5,949 nucleotides of DNA from UBA5399 sp964592125 (GCA_964592125.1 CAZQBV010000119.1:1-5949), one strand, 5' to 3'; shown: positions 1 through 5,841, numbered from the stretch's first letter. Program-made: numbers and translations. Notes: generated by a model not told the origin, from the sequence alone.

Positions 1-188
1 CGCCGTAACTCAAGCGCCTCAGCTCCGGTGCAGCAAGAGCTATAGCCCGCTGCAATTTACTGTTCTGGATTTGTTGCGTTGGAATGCCCGTGAGGGGCAT
101 TTTTCAGAACAAGAGATTTGTCTGGCGCACTAACATCTCCAGAGCGCCCTCCAACATTCGTCATAGTGCTTGAATATAGTTTTTTCAT
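1..188 (-). pseudogene. ohr: Ohr/OsmC-family organic hydroperoxide reductase, 5' part, interrupted by an in-frame TAA
   Basis: Ohr proteins are cytoplasmic thiol peroxidases that reduce organic hydroperoxides with a reactive cysteine, assisted by a conserved Arg and Glu. Reading leftward from ATG at 188-186, the frame gives MKKLYSSTMTNVGGRSGDVS, the Ohr N-terminus with its GGR motif (Arg15), and reaches ATNPEQ at residues 38-43. The next codon, at 59-57, is TAA where the family normally has Leu (TNPEQLF). After the stop the same frame reads IAAGYSSCCTGAEALEL, which matches the family's AAGYxxCF helix; Cys52 lies ten residues after Glu42, the normal spacing. The start is supported by AGAGGA at 204-199, ten bases upstream. 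The stop is one base from TTA (Leu). A seemingly extra two residues after the cysteine (GAEALEL against the usual GALEL) may be further decay. The 3' part lies outside the window. Family assignment is fairly firm; pseudogene status assumes the TAA is not a sequencing error. Confidence 0.72.
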
Positions 189-261
189 AAATGTGCAATC
201 CTCTCATCATAAAATTTCTATTTTTTAAACATGATAGATTTAAAATAGATATAGTATGTTC

Positions 262-291
262 AGTATATAAACATCAATGTTTGCAAGTAAA
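262..291 (-). promoter_or_regulatory. Candidate promoter of the ohr remnant
   Basis: On the minus strand TTTACT (291-286) and TATACT (267-262) are separated by 18 bases, a reasonable sigma-A promoter about 70 bases upstream of the ohr start. The spacer contains the inverted repeat at 269-282. The region is so AT-rich that chance matches are likely. Confidence 0.35.
269..282. promoter_or_regulatory. Inverted repeat AAACAT-CA-ATGTTT, possible operator
   Basis: Two perfect 6-base half sites separated by two bases lie inside the spacer of the candidate ohr promoter. ohr genes are commonly repressed by the MarR-family regulator OhrR binding an A/T-rich inverted repeat over the promoter, so the location fits. 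The sequence is not the known Bacillus OhrR box, and no ohrR gene is in the window. Confidence 0.3.
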
Positions 292-431
292 CTGTTCTGA
301 CGTTACGATGTTTTTATGAAAGTATGAAATAAATAAATTGCACGATATAAAAGAGTAGAAGATACAGAAAAAAATGATAAGTAATGCGTAACAAATTATG
401 AAAATAAATACAATAATTTAATTTAATTTCA

Positions 432-460
432 TTTACTAGGAATATTAGGTATGCTATAAT
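432..460 (+). promoter_or_regulatory. Sigma-A promoter (extended -10) of the xpaC-telA operon
   Basis: TTTACT (432-437), a 17-base spacer and a perfect TATAAT (455-460) preceded by TGC give an extended -10 promoter. A pure A/T tract just upstream (about 412-429) could act as an UP element. Transcription would start near 467, leaving a leader of about 43 bases before the ATG at 510. It is the only strong promoter seen for the four downstream genes. Confidence 0.8.
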
Positions 461-509
461 ACAAAATATATTCTAAAAGTCAATTAAATTTTGCAGAAGG
501 AACCAGACA

Positions 510-1616
510 ATGGAACCAGAAACTAAGAACTATTTGCCAACTAAACAGAAAAGGCAAATGTTGTTACAGCTTGCCTTTGGTGGTGTGGGCACTGTGATTT
601 TTGTTGTATTGATTCTGTACAAGACGAATTTATACAATTCATACCCAATTGGCATGCGCGTTCTTTTTTCTTGCCTGTTTTTGCTTGCCACAATTATGTT
701 GCTGTACTGTGCTCGTTCTTTGAACATGGTTCTGCTGCTGCCTTTTTACAAAAAAGTGAGAAGCAAGCTGCAGCATACTGGAAGTGTTTCCATTCGGGAT
801 TTGTGTAGTGAAAGTGGGAATTCTGTTGGTACTGTATCGGGCTGGATATATAAACTAATTTGGTTTGGACTTTTGCCACAAAACTGCATGGATATTGAAA
901 ACGAACAGATTAGGCTGGCAACAGAAAACTTGCCCAATAGCAAAGCAGAAGGCACCAGTACAACGGTGCTGAGTGTGATGGAAAGCAAATTGACAACCCC
1001 GATTTACTGGATAGGCGCAGTTTGGCTGGCATATTCTATGGCATTTCCCATGCTTCAAATTTACGATTTTTTGACCGTAGCGATTATATCTGCCGCTGTA
1101 TATTTTATAGCGGCTAAAGCATTGCCGCCTCGAAAAATTCTGGTAGAACAGAAACGCTTGGATGCGTTTGGTGCAGAGGATAGACCCACGAAAGAGTTTT
1201 TGCTGACAGCAACAAATTATTTGGAGCAGCTTGGTGTGCTTCGTCAAGCCATTCAAGCACCCAAAATGAAAGTGGAGGCAGCGAAAATATTGGAAACTGC
1301 CATAGAAATTTTTGATTTTGCAAAGGCGCACCCGAATAAAATGCATTCTTTAAATCAGTTTATGGACTATTATTTGCCATTAACCATTAAGCTGCTGGGC
1401 GAATACCGAGAGATGGAACTGATTGAGGAAAAAGGCGATAACGTTGTAAAGTCTATTACAAGTATAGAAGAGTGTATGGATACTGTGGTTCAGGCATTTC
1501 GTCAAGAGCTGGATGGATTGTATAGCGACAGAGCGCTGGATATTTCTACGGATATAGCTGTTTTGAAAAAGATGGTAAAACTGGATGAAATGGATGATAT
1601 GTTCAAAAAAGTATAA
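510..1616 (+). CDS. Four-pass membrane protein with winged-helix-like segment and C-terminal XpaC-like domain
   Basis: The C-terminal part, about residues 205-362, resembles the XpaC family ('5-bromo-4-chloroindolyl phosphate hydrolysis protein'). It has a helical region with a YYLPLTIKLLGEYREME stretch and the typical ending ISTDIAVLKKMVKLDEMDDM. The family name comes from a phenotype in Bacillus; the biochemical role is unknown. Hydrophobic helices lie at about 18-37, 50-67, 163-182 and 186-203. Between the two pairs, residues about 90-135 (SVSIRDLCSESGNSVGTVSG onward) look like a winged-helix/PCI-type fold, as in other long XpaC homologues. An even number of helices places both soluble parts on the same side, presumably the cytoplasm. 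The ATG follows AGAAGG (495-500) with a 9-base spacer. telA starts 20 bases downstream, the same order as xpaC-yaaN in B. subtilis, so the two proteins probably work together. Family assignment rests on pattern recognition and the TelA neighbour. Confidence 0.8.
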   Translation: MEPETKNYLPTKQKRQMLLQLAFGGVGTVIFVVLILYKTNLYNSYPIGMRVLFSCLFLLATIMLLYCARSLNMVLLLPFYKKVRSKLQHTGSVSIRDLCSESGNSVGTVSGWIYKLIWFGLLPQNCMDIENEQIRLATENLPNSKAEGTSTTVLSVMESKLTTPIYWIGAVWLAYSMAFPMLQIYDFLTVAIISAAVYFIAAKALPPRKILVEQKRLDAFGAEDRPTKEFLLTATNYLEQLGVLRQAIQAPKMKVEAAKILETAIEIFDFAKAHPNKMHSLNQFMDYYLPLTIKLLGEYREMELIEEKGDNVVKSITSIEECMDTVVQAFRQELDGLYSDRALDISTDIAVLKKMVKLDEMDDMFKKV

Positions 1617-1636
1617 AGTAAAGGTGGTATGACAAA

Positions 1637-2815
1637 ATGGAAAATGGTTCTCCTAGATTAACATTAGTGGTGGAGGAAACGGTGCCCATGATTCCCGAGC
1701 CTGTGCAAGAGGCTGGGTTGGCGCAGCAGGCGGGGAACGATATCAATTCGTTGCTGAAGGCAGAAAAGCCCGACGACAGTAGCCTTACACCAGAAGAAAA
1801 GGCGATGATTATAGATTTTGCACAAAAAATTGATTTGAACGATTCTACTCAAATTTTGCAATATGGTATCAATGCACAAAGCAAGGTGTCTCAATTTTCA
1901 GAATCGGCTTTGGCGCACATACGTACCAAGGATATGGGCGAAGTGGGCAGCATGATTACCAACCTAACAGTGGAATTGAATGGTTTTTCTCCGGATGAAT
2001 CTGAAAAAAAGGGCTTGATGGGTTTATTTAAAAAAGTGGGGAACCAAGCGGCTCAGATGAAGGCGCGCTATGCAACGGCCGAAAAAAATGTGGATAGAAT
2101 ATGTGATGTGCTGGAAAATCATAAAATGACAATGCTGAAAGATTTGGCAATGTTGGATGAAATGTATAAGCTAAACTTGGCATATTTTAAAGAGCTGACC
2201 ATGTATATATTGGCCGGGCGGGAAAAGCTGGCAGATGTGATTCAAACGGATTTGCCTGCACTACAGGCAACGGCGAAGCAAAGCAACAACAGCGAGGATG
2301 CCCAATCAGCCAACTATTTGGCGGATATGTGTAATCGTTTTGATAAAAAGCTGCATGACCTAGATCTTACCCGTACCATTTGCATGCAGATGAGCCCGCA
2401 AATTAGGCTGGTGCAAAGCAACGATAGCATGATGGTGGAAAAGATACAGTCTACATTGGTAAATACGATTCCGTTGTGGAAAAACCAAATGGTAGTGGCA
2501 CTGAGCCTGGTGCATTCCAAAAATGCCATAGAGGCGCAGCGGGAAGTGACAGATACAACAAATGCATTGCTTAGAAAAAATGCGGATATGCTGAAAACCA
2601 GTACAATAGAGGCGGCTGTAGAATCGGAACGCAGCATTGTGGACATTGAAACACTGGTGCACACAAACGAATCGCTTATTTCCACATTGGATGAAGTGAT
2701 GCAAATACATCAGGACGGAAGAGAAAAGCGACGTGAAGCAGAGGTGCAGCTGGCGCAAATTGAAGAAGATTTAAAAGCAAAACTGCTGGAGATACAGGGC
2801 GTAGCCAGAAACTAA
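1637..2815 (+). CDS. telA: TelA/YaaN/KlaA-family protein ('toxic anion resistance')
   Basis: The TelA family (Pfam TelA, PF05816) is named after plasmid tellurite resistance genes. Chromosomal members (YaaN in Bacillus) are soluble, mostly helical proteins linked to resistance to cell-envelope stress, with no known enzymatic activity. The 392-residue length is typical. The clearest signature is at residues 254-290: PQIRLVQSND, then KIQSTLVNTIPLWKNQMVVA, the family's most conserved block. A long helical, coiled-coil-prone C-terminus (about 300-388) ends in EEDLKAKLLEIQG. The GLMGLFKKVGNQ segment at 126-137 corresponds to the family's conserved glycine-rich stretch. There is no signal peptide or membrane segment, so it is presumably cytoplasmic and may dock on the XpaC-like membrane protein encoded just upstream. 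The start is supported by AAGGTGG at 1621-1627, nine bases before the ATG. The first 50 residues are acidic and poorly conserved. Family membership is secure; tellurite resistance itself is not demonstrated. Confidence 0.93.
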   Translation: MENGSPRLTLVVEETVPMIPEPVQEAGLAQQAGNDINSLLKAEKPDDSSLTPEEKAMIIDFAQKIDLNDSTQILQYGINAQSKVSQFSESALAHIRTKDMGEVGSMITNLTVELNGFSPDESEKKGLMGLFKKVGNQAAQMKARYATAEKNVDRICDVLENHKMTMLKDLAMLDEMYKLNLAYFKELTMYILAGREKLADVIQTDLPALQATAKQSNNSEDAQSANYLADMCNRFDKKLHDLDLTRTICMQMSPQIRLVQSNDSMMVEKIQSTLVNTIPLWKNQMVVALSLVHSKNAIEAQREVTDTTNALLRKNADMLKTSTIEAAVESERSIVDIETLVHTNESLISTLDEVMQIHQDGREKRREAEVQLAQIEEDLKAKLLEIQGVARN

Positions 2816-2894
2816 TTGGCTGCATATGCAGGAATGAACTGGGAGATTTGGCTGTATACACATACAGGATAAAACGCCCAGTACTGGAGCTGGA
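2816..2894 (+). promoter_or_regulatory. Structured intergenic leader with repeated stem-loops
   Basis: The 79-base gap contains two similar elements: TTGG + CTGCATATGCAG + GA (2816-2833), a 12-base palindrome, and TTGG + CTGTAT-ACAC-ATACAG + GA (2848-2869), a perfect 6-bp hairpin. ACTGGG (2838-2843) can pair with CCCAGT (2877-2882), enclosing the second hairpin. A further palindrome, CCAGTACTGG (2878-2887), runs into the GGAG ribosome binding site (2886-2889) of the next gene. No terminator T-run or convincing promoter is present. It could stabilise processed mRNA or modulate translation of the next gene; the function is inferred. Confidence 0.45.
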
Positions 2895-3455
2895 ATGGAA
2901 AAATTTTGGGAACTGATACATAAACGCTGGATGGCGTGTGTAGTAACTGGTGCTGTGATAGTTTGTTGCACATTGCTGGGTTTCTCGTCCTCTCTGGAAA
3001 ACATGCAAAAATCCGCAGATGCCTATTTTTGGTATGGAGAGGGAAAGGATAGGGGAATTCAGCACCAACTGGATGTTGTGGCCGGGGAAAGCCGTGCCAT
3101 GATCTTGTTGCTGGAGAAATACCTTCCGGCGGCAGGGGAAACAGTGAAAGCATATCAATTGGACGCGCAAGCACTGGGTGAAGCGGAAAGCATACCGGAT
3201 AAAGAGCTGCAGCTTCGCGGCCTGGTGGCCGAGTTCCAGACGCTTTATGACGAAGCAATGAACATGCCCATGGACGAAACCCACAAAAAATTTATGAGTG
3301 ACAGCTACCAGCAGATGCAACATGCCATGATAGCGATTGAAAATAGCCGCTATAATAAGGAACTCTATGCATTGCATGAATTGCTAGGAAGTTTCCCGGC
3401 AAACGTGCTAAGCCAACTGTTGGGAATAGAGCCTGCAAGTCAATTTAAACCTTAG
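2895..3455 (+). CDS. Small one-pass membrane protein resembling the LemA family
   Basis: LemA-family proteins have an N-terminal membrane helix followed by a helical bundle; their function is not established. Here a positively flanked hydrophobic segment at about 13-32 (ACVVTGAVIVCCTLLGF) is followed by an all-helical region of about 150 residues. The C-terminal pattern is LemA-like: NSRYNKELYALHELLGSFP (150-168), NVLSQLLGI (170-178), ending ASQF, compare the family's YNxxVxxYNxxxxxFPxxxxAxxxGF...F. The length of 186 is ordinary for LemA. The family's usual QLxRRxDLIPNLV block is not recognisable around residues 50-75, so this is a divergent member or only a structural look-alike. The start is the first possible one: the frame is closed at 2835-2837, with no alternative initiator between. 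GGAG lies five bases before the ATG. It sits third in the operon, probably with its bulk on one face of the membrane next to the XpaC-like protein. Confidence 0.62.
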   Translation: MEKFWELIHKRWMACVVTGAVIVCCTLLGFSSSLENMQKSADAYFWYGEGKDRGIQHQLDVVAGESRAMILLLEKYLPAAGETVKAYQLDAQALGEAESIPDKELQLRGLVAEFQTLYDEAMNMPMDETHKKFMSDSYQQMQHAMIAIENSRYNKELYALHELLGSFPANVLSQLLGIEPASQFKP

Positions 3456-3487
3456 AAATTTGAACATAAGAGATTTAAACATAAGAG
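3443..3487 (+). repeat. Three contiguous 15-bp tandem units spanning a stop codon
   Basis: Units at 3443-3457, 3458-3472 and 3473-3487 share the pattern ATTTRAACATAAGAG. The last two differ at one position; the first differs from the third at three. A partial fourth copy (ATTT) follows. The unit length is a multiple of three and the stop codon TAG of the LemA-like gene (3453-3455) lies in the first unit, where the other two have AAG. Confidence 0.75.
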
Positions 3488-3518
3488 ATTTTTATTACAT
3501 AAGCCCGCGGAGGGGTAC

Positions 3519-4442
3519 ATGAAAAAGATAGCAACTTTTGGTTTGATTCTGGTAATAAGCATAGTTTTGTTTTGCGGATGTGCAACATCGGAGCGCTATA
3601 GCGCTATATATCAGTCTGGCTATGATGCGGGCTATACAGTTGCGCAGAAGGAAAATGAAGCCAATATGCTTTTGATGGAAAATGCTGTGCCTCCTGTTTC
3701 GGATGTGGAAGAAACGGTGGCTTTGCCAACCGCTGTAAAAACCGATATAGCGGCTGAGGAGGAAATGGATGCTGTGCCGACCGAAGAGCCGGAAAACGAG
3801 CCGACAGAGCCTTCTAAGCGGCCTACATCAAGCCCGAAGCCCAAAGCAAGCGCAAAATCGAAACCGAAAGTATCTGTTGCTCCGGGGGTGTTTGACGAAG
3901 AAACGGTTCTTTCCCAAATTGAGGTAACAGAATACAAAACCAGCGGACGAACATATGACTATGTGGCCTTTGAACTTGCAAACAACTCGGAATTTGACAT
4001 TAGGTTGGAAATGAACCTGCTCTATAAAGATGCAGATGGAAATGTAATTGGCGCAGACAATGAAACGTATATCCTAATTAACATTGGCGATAAAGCGGCA
4101 GTGTATTTTGCTGTAGATGAGTTGCCGGAAACGGCTGAATATACACTTTCCGCCATGCAACAAGAAAGACTATTCAGTGGAGTACAGTATCTTTCTTATG
4201 AATATGCCATGATGAGTGATAAAGTGATTGTTTCTGTTACAAATGATGGGGATATCCCAGTTCAGTATGTAGAAGCAACGGTACTGTTTTTTAACAAAGG
4301 GAAATTTGTAGGAGCAACTGACAATTTCCTAATTGATAGCCAAAGCGAAATAAAGCCTGGAAAAAAGATATCTAAAGAGTTAGAATTATATGATCAAGTT
4401 TTTGATTCGGTGCAGATTTATTTAACGGGAAAGATAGAGTAA
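3519..4442 (+). CDS. Predicted lipoprotein with two tandem beta-rich (FxLYD/Ig-like) domains
   Basis: The N-terminus MKKIATFGLILVISIVLFCG followed by Cys21 is a lipoprotein signal peptide; the lipobox FCGC has Phe at -3, slightly unusual but acceptable, so lipidation at Cys21 is likely. Residues 27-49 contain a YQSGYDAGY motif. A low-complexity linker rich in Glu, Pro, Thr, Ser and Lys (about 60-120) probably spans the cell wall. Two domains of similar layout follow: about 133-212 (FELANNSEFDIRLEMNLLYK...GNVIGA) and about 224-305 (VSVTNDGDIPVQYVEATVLF...GKFVGA). Both show the pattern N-(N/D)...V..LY/FF.K.G..VGA.....I..G.K, as in FxLYD-type domains that may bind extracellular ligands or proteins. 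GGAGGGG (3509-3515) precedes the ATG. It is the last gene of the operon, ending 34 bases before the convergent cyclase gene ends. Specific function is unknown. Confidence 0.8.
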   Translation: MKKIATFGLILVISIVLFCGCATSERYSAIYQSGYDAGYTVAQKENEANMLLMENAVPPVSDVEETVALPTAVKTDIAAEEEMDAVPTEEPENEPTEPSKRPTSSPKPKASAKSKPKVSVAPGVFDEETVLSQIEVTEYKTSGRTYDYVAFELANNSEFDIRLEMNLLYKDADGNVIGADNETYILINIGDKAAVYFAVDELPETAEYTLSAMQQERLFSGVQYLSYEYAMMSDKVIVSVTNDGDIPVQYVEATVLFFNKGKFVGATDNFLIDSQSEIKPGKKISKELELYDQVFDSVQIYLTGKIE

Positions 4443-4450
4443 CCTATAAT

Positions 4451-4464
4451 GCTATTTGTATAGC
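4451..4464. terminator. Weak hairpin between convergent genes, doubtful terminator
   Basis: GCTAT-TTGT-ATAGC forms a 5-bp stem with a 4-base loop in the 34-base gap between the two convergent stop codons. It is A/T-rich and lacks a T-run on either strand, so intrinsic termination would be poor. A second weak pairing, CCCAA (4464-4468) with TTGGG (4482-4486), overlaps it. No better terminator is present. Confidence 0.2.
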
Positions 4465-4476
4465 CCAATAGCCTGC

Positions 4477-5583
4477 CTAACTTGGGTAAACAACGCGGTT
4501 CTTGCCGGTTTCCTTGGCAATGTAGAGCTGCTTATCGGCTTCCTGCAGCAGCGACTTTGCAGATTGACCCGGTGTGTGCATTACCACGCCGAAACTGCAA
4601 GTAAGCTTGCCAACCTCTTCGAAGGTGTGGCTTTCAATCTGAGCACGCATGCGCTCGGATAGCTCTACAGCTTTTTCCAAATTGGCCCCCGGCAATAGAA
4701 GCACAAACTCCTCTCCGCCCCAGCGAGCCAGCAAATCTGTAGAACGTACAGAAGCCTGCAAAAGCTTTGTGCATTGTATCAAAACACTATCTCCTGTGGG
4801 GTGACCATAGGTATCGTTCACTACTTTAAAATTATCAATATCTGTTATTACAAGTGAAAAAACTTGGTCTTTTTCTGTATTGGCACACCAATCGTTTAGA
4901 GTTAGGTCAAACCACAGTCGGTTGTAAAGCCCTGTAAGCGTATCGGTAACAGACTGTGTTTCGAGCTGCTTTTCGCGTAGAAACTTCTCGCGTTGGTTTA
5001 AGTTCGAACGGTATTGGGCGGCAATGGCAAACACCAGGGTTGCAACCAAAAATAGCAGAACGATTAAATAATCGTAAGTTGCTATATTTTTAATATAGGT
5101 TGGAACTATGGCCAGAAAACCAACCGCCATAAGAATGTTTATAAACATAAGATTGATCCAGCGGTTTGGCATTAAGGTGGTGCAGAAGATAATAACCATT
5201 ACAATCATTGCCTGATAAGCAAATTGTTGATTTTTTGTTAAAGCCGCAATGAGAATAGAACAAAAACAGAGAATCGGCGGAAAGAAGGTGATACAGCTAC
5301 AGGTTACTTTTACAGTGGGATTTTTTCTAATGGTAAACCAGCTGATTAAGGCAAAGAAAAACACCACCAATCGCACCACAAGCAATTGTAAAAACAGTGC
5401 TGAGCTGTAGGTGGAAAAATCTAGAATAGCAAGAGCCAAATAAACAATGCCTATAACAAGCATAATATGACGTATGGAATGCTTGAACGTTGTGATTTGC
5501 TTTTCATAATATAAATCTTCCAGTTGTTCATCGTTAAATTCAGCTCTTATATTGATCAATTGCTTATTTCGTAATTTAGACAA
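4477..5583 (-). CDS. Six-pass membrane diguanylate cyclase (GGDEF domain)
   Basis: GGDEF enzymes make the second messenger c-di-GMP from two GTP. The C-terminal domain (about 210-368) has every hallmark: DTLTGLYNR at 214-222, metal-binding DIDNFK with Asp248, NDTYGH at 256-261 and the active-site loop GGEEF at 289-293. An RxxD inhibitory site (Arg280-Asp283) lies five residues before GGEEF, so product feedback inhibition is likely. The N-terminal half has about six hydrophobic helices (38-56, 63-83, 94-114, 122-137, 142-160, 168-188) joined to the catalytic domain by a short charged helix (189-212). It contains no PAS, GAF, HAMP or other sensor I recognise, so the membrane part is probably the sensor. 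The start is TTG: AGGAGG lies six bases upstream, the frame is closed further upstream without another initiator, and the first in-frame ATG (residue 41) would delete part of the first helix. It has its own promoter and is convergent with the lipoprotein operon. Confidence 0.95.
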   Translation of the reverse strand: MSKLRNKQLINIRAEFNDEQLEDLYYEKQITTFKHSIRHIMLVIGIVYLALAILDFSTYSSALFLQLLVVRLVVFFFALISWFTIRKNPTVKVTCSCITFFPPILCFCSILIAALTKNQQFAYQAMIVMVIIFCTTLMPNRWINLMFINILMAVGFLAIVPTYIKNIATYDYLIVLLFLVATLVFAIAAQYRSNLNQREKFLREKQLETQSVTDTLTGLYNRLWFDLTLNDWCANTEKDQVFSLVITDIDNFKVVNDTYGHPTGDSVLIQCTKLLQASVRSTDLLARWGGEEFVLLLPGANLEKAVELSERMRAQIESHTFEEVGKLTCSFGVVMHTPGQSAKSLLQEADKQLYIAKETGKNRVVYPS

Positions 5584-5589
5584 AACTAT

Positions 5590-5595
5590 CCTCCT
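5590..5595 (-). promoter_or_regulatory. Ribosome binding site AGGAGG supporting a TTG start
   Basis: On the minus strand AGGAGG is followed after six bases by TTG (5583-5581). This decides the start of the diguanylate cyclase gene, because no ATG or GTG lies at a suitable distance. Confidence 0.9.
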
Positions 5596-5626
5596 GTGGT
5601 GACTAGATACATTTGTAAATTTTCAA

Positions 5627-5640
5627 ATAGTTTAAACTAT
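5627..5640. promoter_or_regulatory. Perfect 14-bp palindrome ATAGTTTAAACTAT, possible operator
   Basis: The palindrome lies directly downstream of the cyclase -10 box, covering roughly +1 to +15 of the expected transcript. A perfect dyad at that position suits a repressor operator, but in such A/T-rich sequence it could be chance. No candidate regulator gene is in the window. Confidence 0.4.
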
Positions 5641-5647
5641 CAATGCT

Positions 5648-5676
5648 ATTATATCAGAAAACACTATAAATTCCAA
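5648..5676 (-). promoter_or_regulatory. Sigma-A promoter (extended -10) of the diguanylate cyclase gene
   Basis: On the minus strand TTGGAA (5676-5671), a 17-base spacer and TATAAT (5653-5648) preceded by TGA make a good extended -10 promoter. Transcription would begin near 5641, giving a leader of about 58 bases, too short for a c-di-GMP riboswitch. It shows the cyclase is transcribed separately from the tRNA cluster. Confidence 0.78.
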
Positions 5677-5804
5677 TTTTAAACAGGGTTTTATGAACAT
5701 ATGCTGTTTACGAATACAAGGATTTATCGGTGGATATCTCTGTGTAATAAGCAAGAGAGCCAGGGGAACTGACCGTTTTTTTGGAGATGTCCCTTTTGAT
5801 AATG

Positions 5805-5835
5805 AAAAACCGCATTATTGTGTAATAATGCGGTT
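5805..5835 (-). terminator. Rho-independent terminator of the tRNA cluster
   Basis: AACCGCATTATT (5808-5819) and AATAATGCGGTT (5824-5835) form a perfect 12-bp stem around a 4-base loop. Read on the minus strand, the stem begins six bases after the tRNA-Val CCA end and its last T's run on into TTT (GGTTTTT). It ends the tRNA transcript before the cyclase promoter. Confidence 0.9.
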
Positions 5836-5841
5836 CTTGTT

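Larger units (their letters stand above)
189..509. other. AT-rich divergent intergenic region
   Basis: This 321-base stretch separates the leftward ohr remnant from the rightward xpaC-telA operon. It holds the ohr ribosome binding site (199-204), a candidate ohr promoter with an inverted repeat (262-291), an A/T-only tract at about 412-429 and the operon promoter (432-460). Between about 300 and 410 I see no open frame of useful length, RNA structure or repeat. Confidence 0.7.

Noticed and set aside
37..48. GAGCTATAGCCC, also present in the tRNA-Val gene (5905-5916), as a possible attachment-site repeat
   Set aside because: A shared 12-mer is expected about once by chance in a window this size, and no integrase or other element gene is nearby.
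61..111. Nested inverted repeats (TGTTCTG/CAGAACA and AATGCCC/GGGCATT) resembling a terminator
   Set aside because: They lie inside the ohr coding sequence and the T-run is only a few bases long, so they are more likely incidental.
2..133. Plus-strand open frame entering from the left edge (ends with stop at 131-133)
   Set aside because: It is antisense to the ohr remnant, whose minus-strand frame gives a recognisable family sequence; the plus-strand peptide matches nothing I know.
855..1346. Minus-strand open frame of 163 codons
   Set aside because: Shadow of the XpaC-like gene: Cys/His/Phe-rich composition, no ribosome binding site, no recognisable domain.
2676..3377. Minus-strand open frame of 233 codons
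   Set aside because: Overlaps telA and the LemA-like gene, with His/Phe/Leu-rich antisense composition and no domain; the plus-strand genes have good starts and family patterns.
4456..4662. Plus-strand open frame of 68 codons
   Set aside because: Antisense to the conserved GGDEF domain and without a credible ribosome binding site.
5584..5647. Possible c-di-GMP riboswitch in the cyclase leader
   Set aside because: The predicted leader is only about 58 bases, A/T-rich, and shows no riboswitch-like paired elements.
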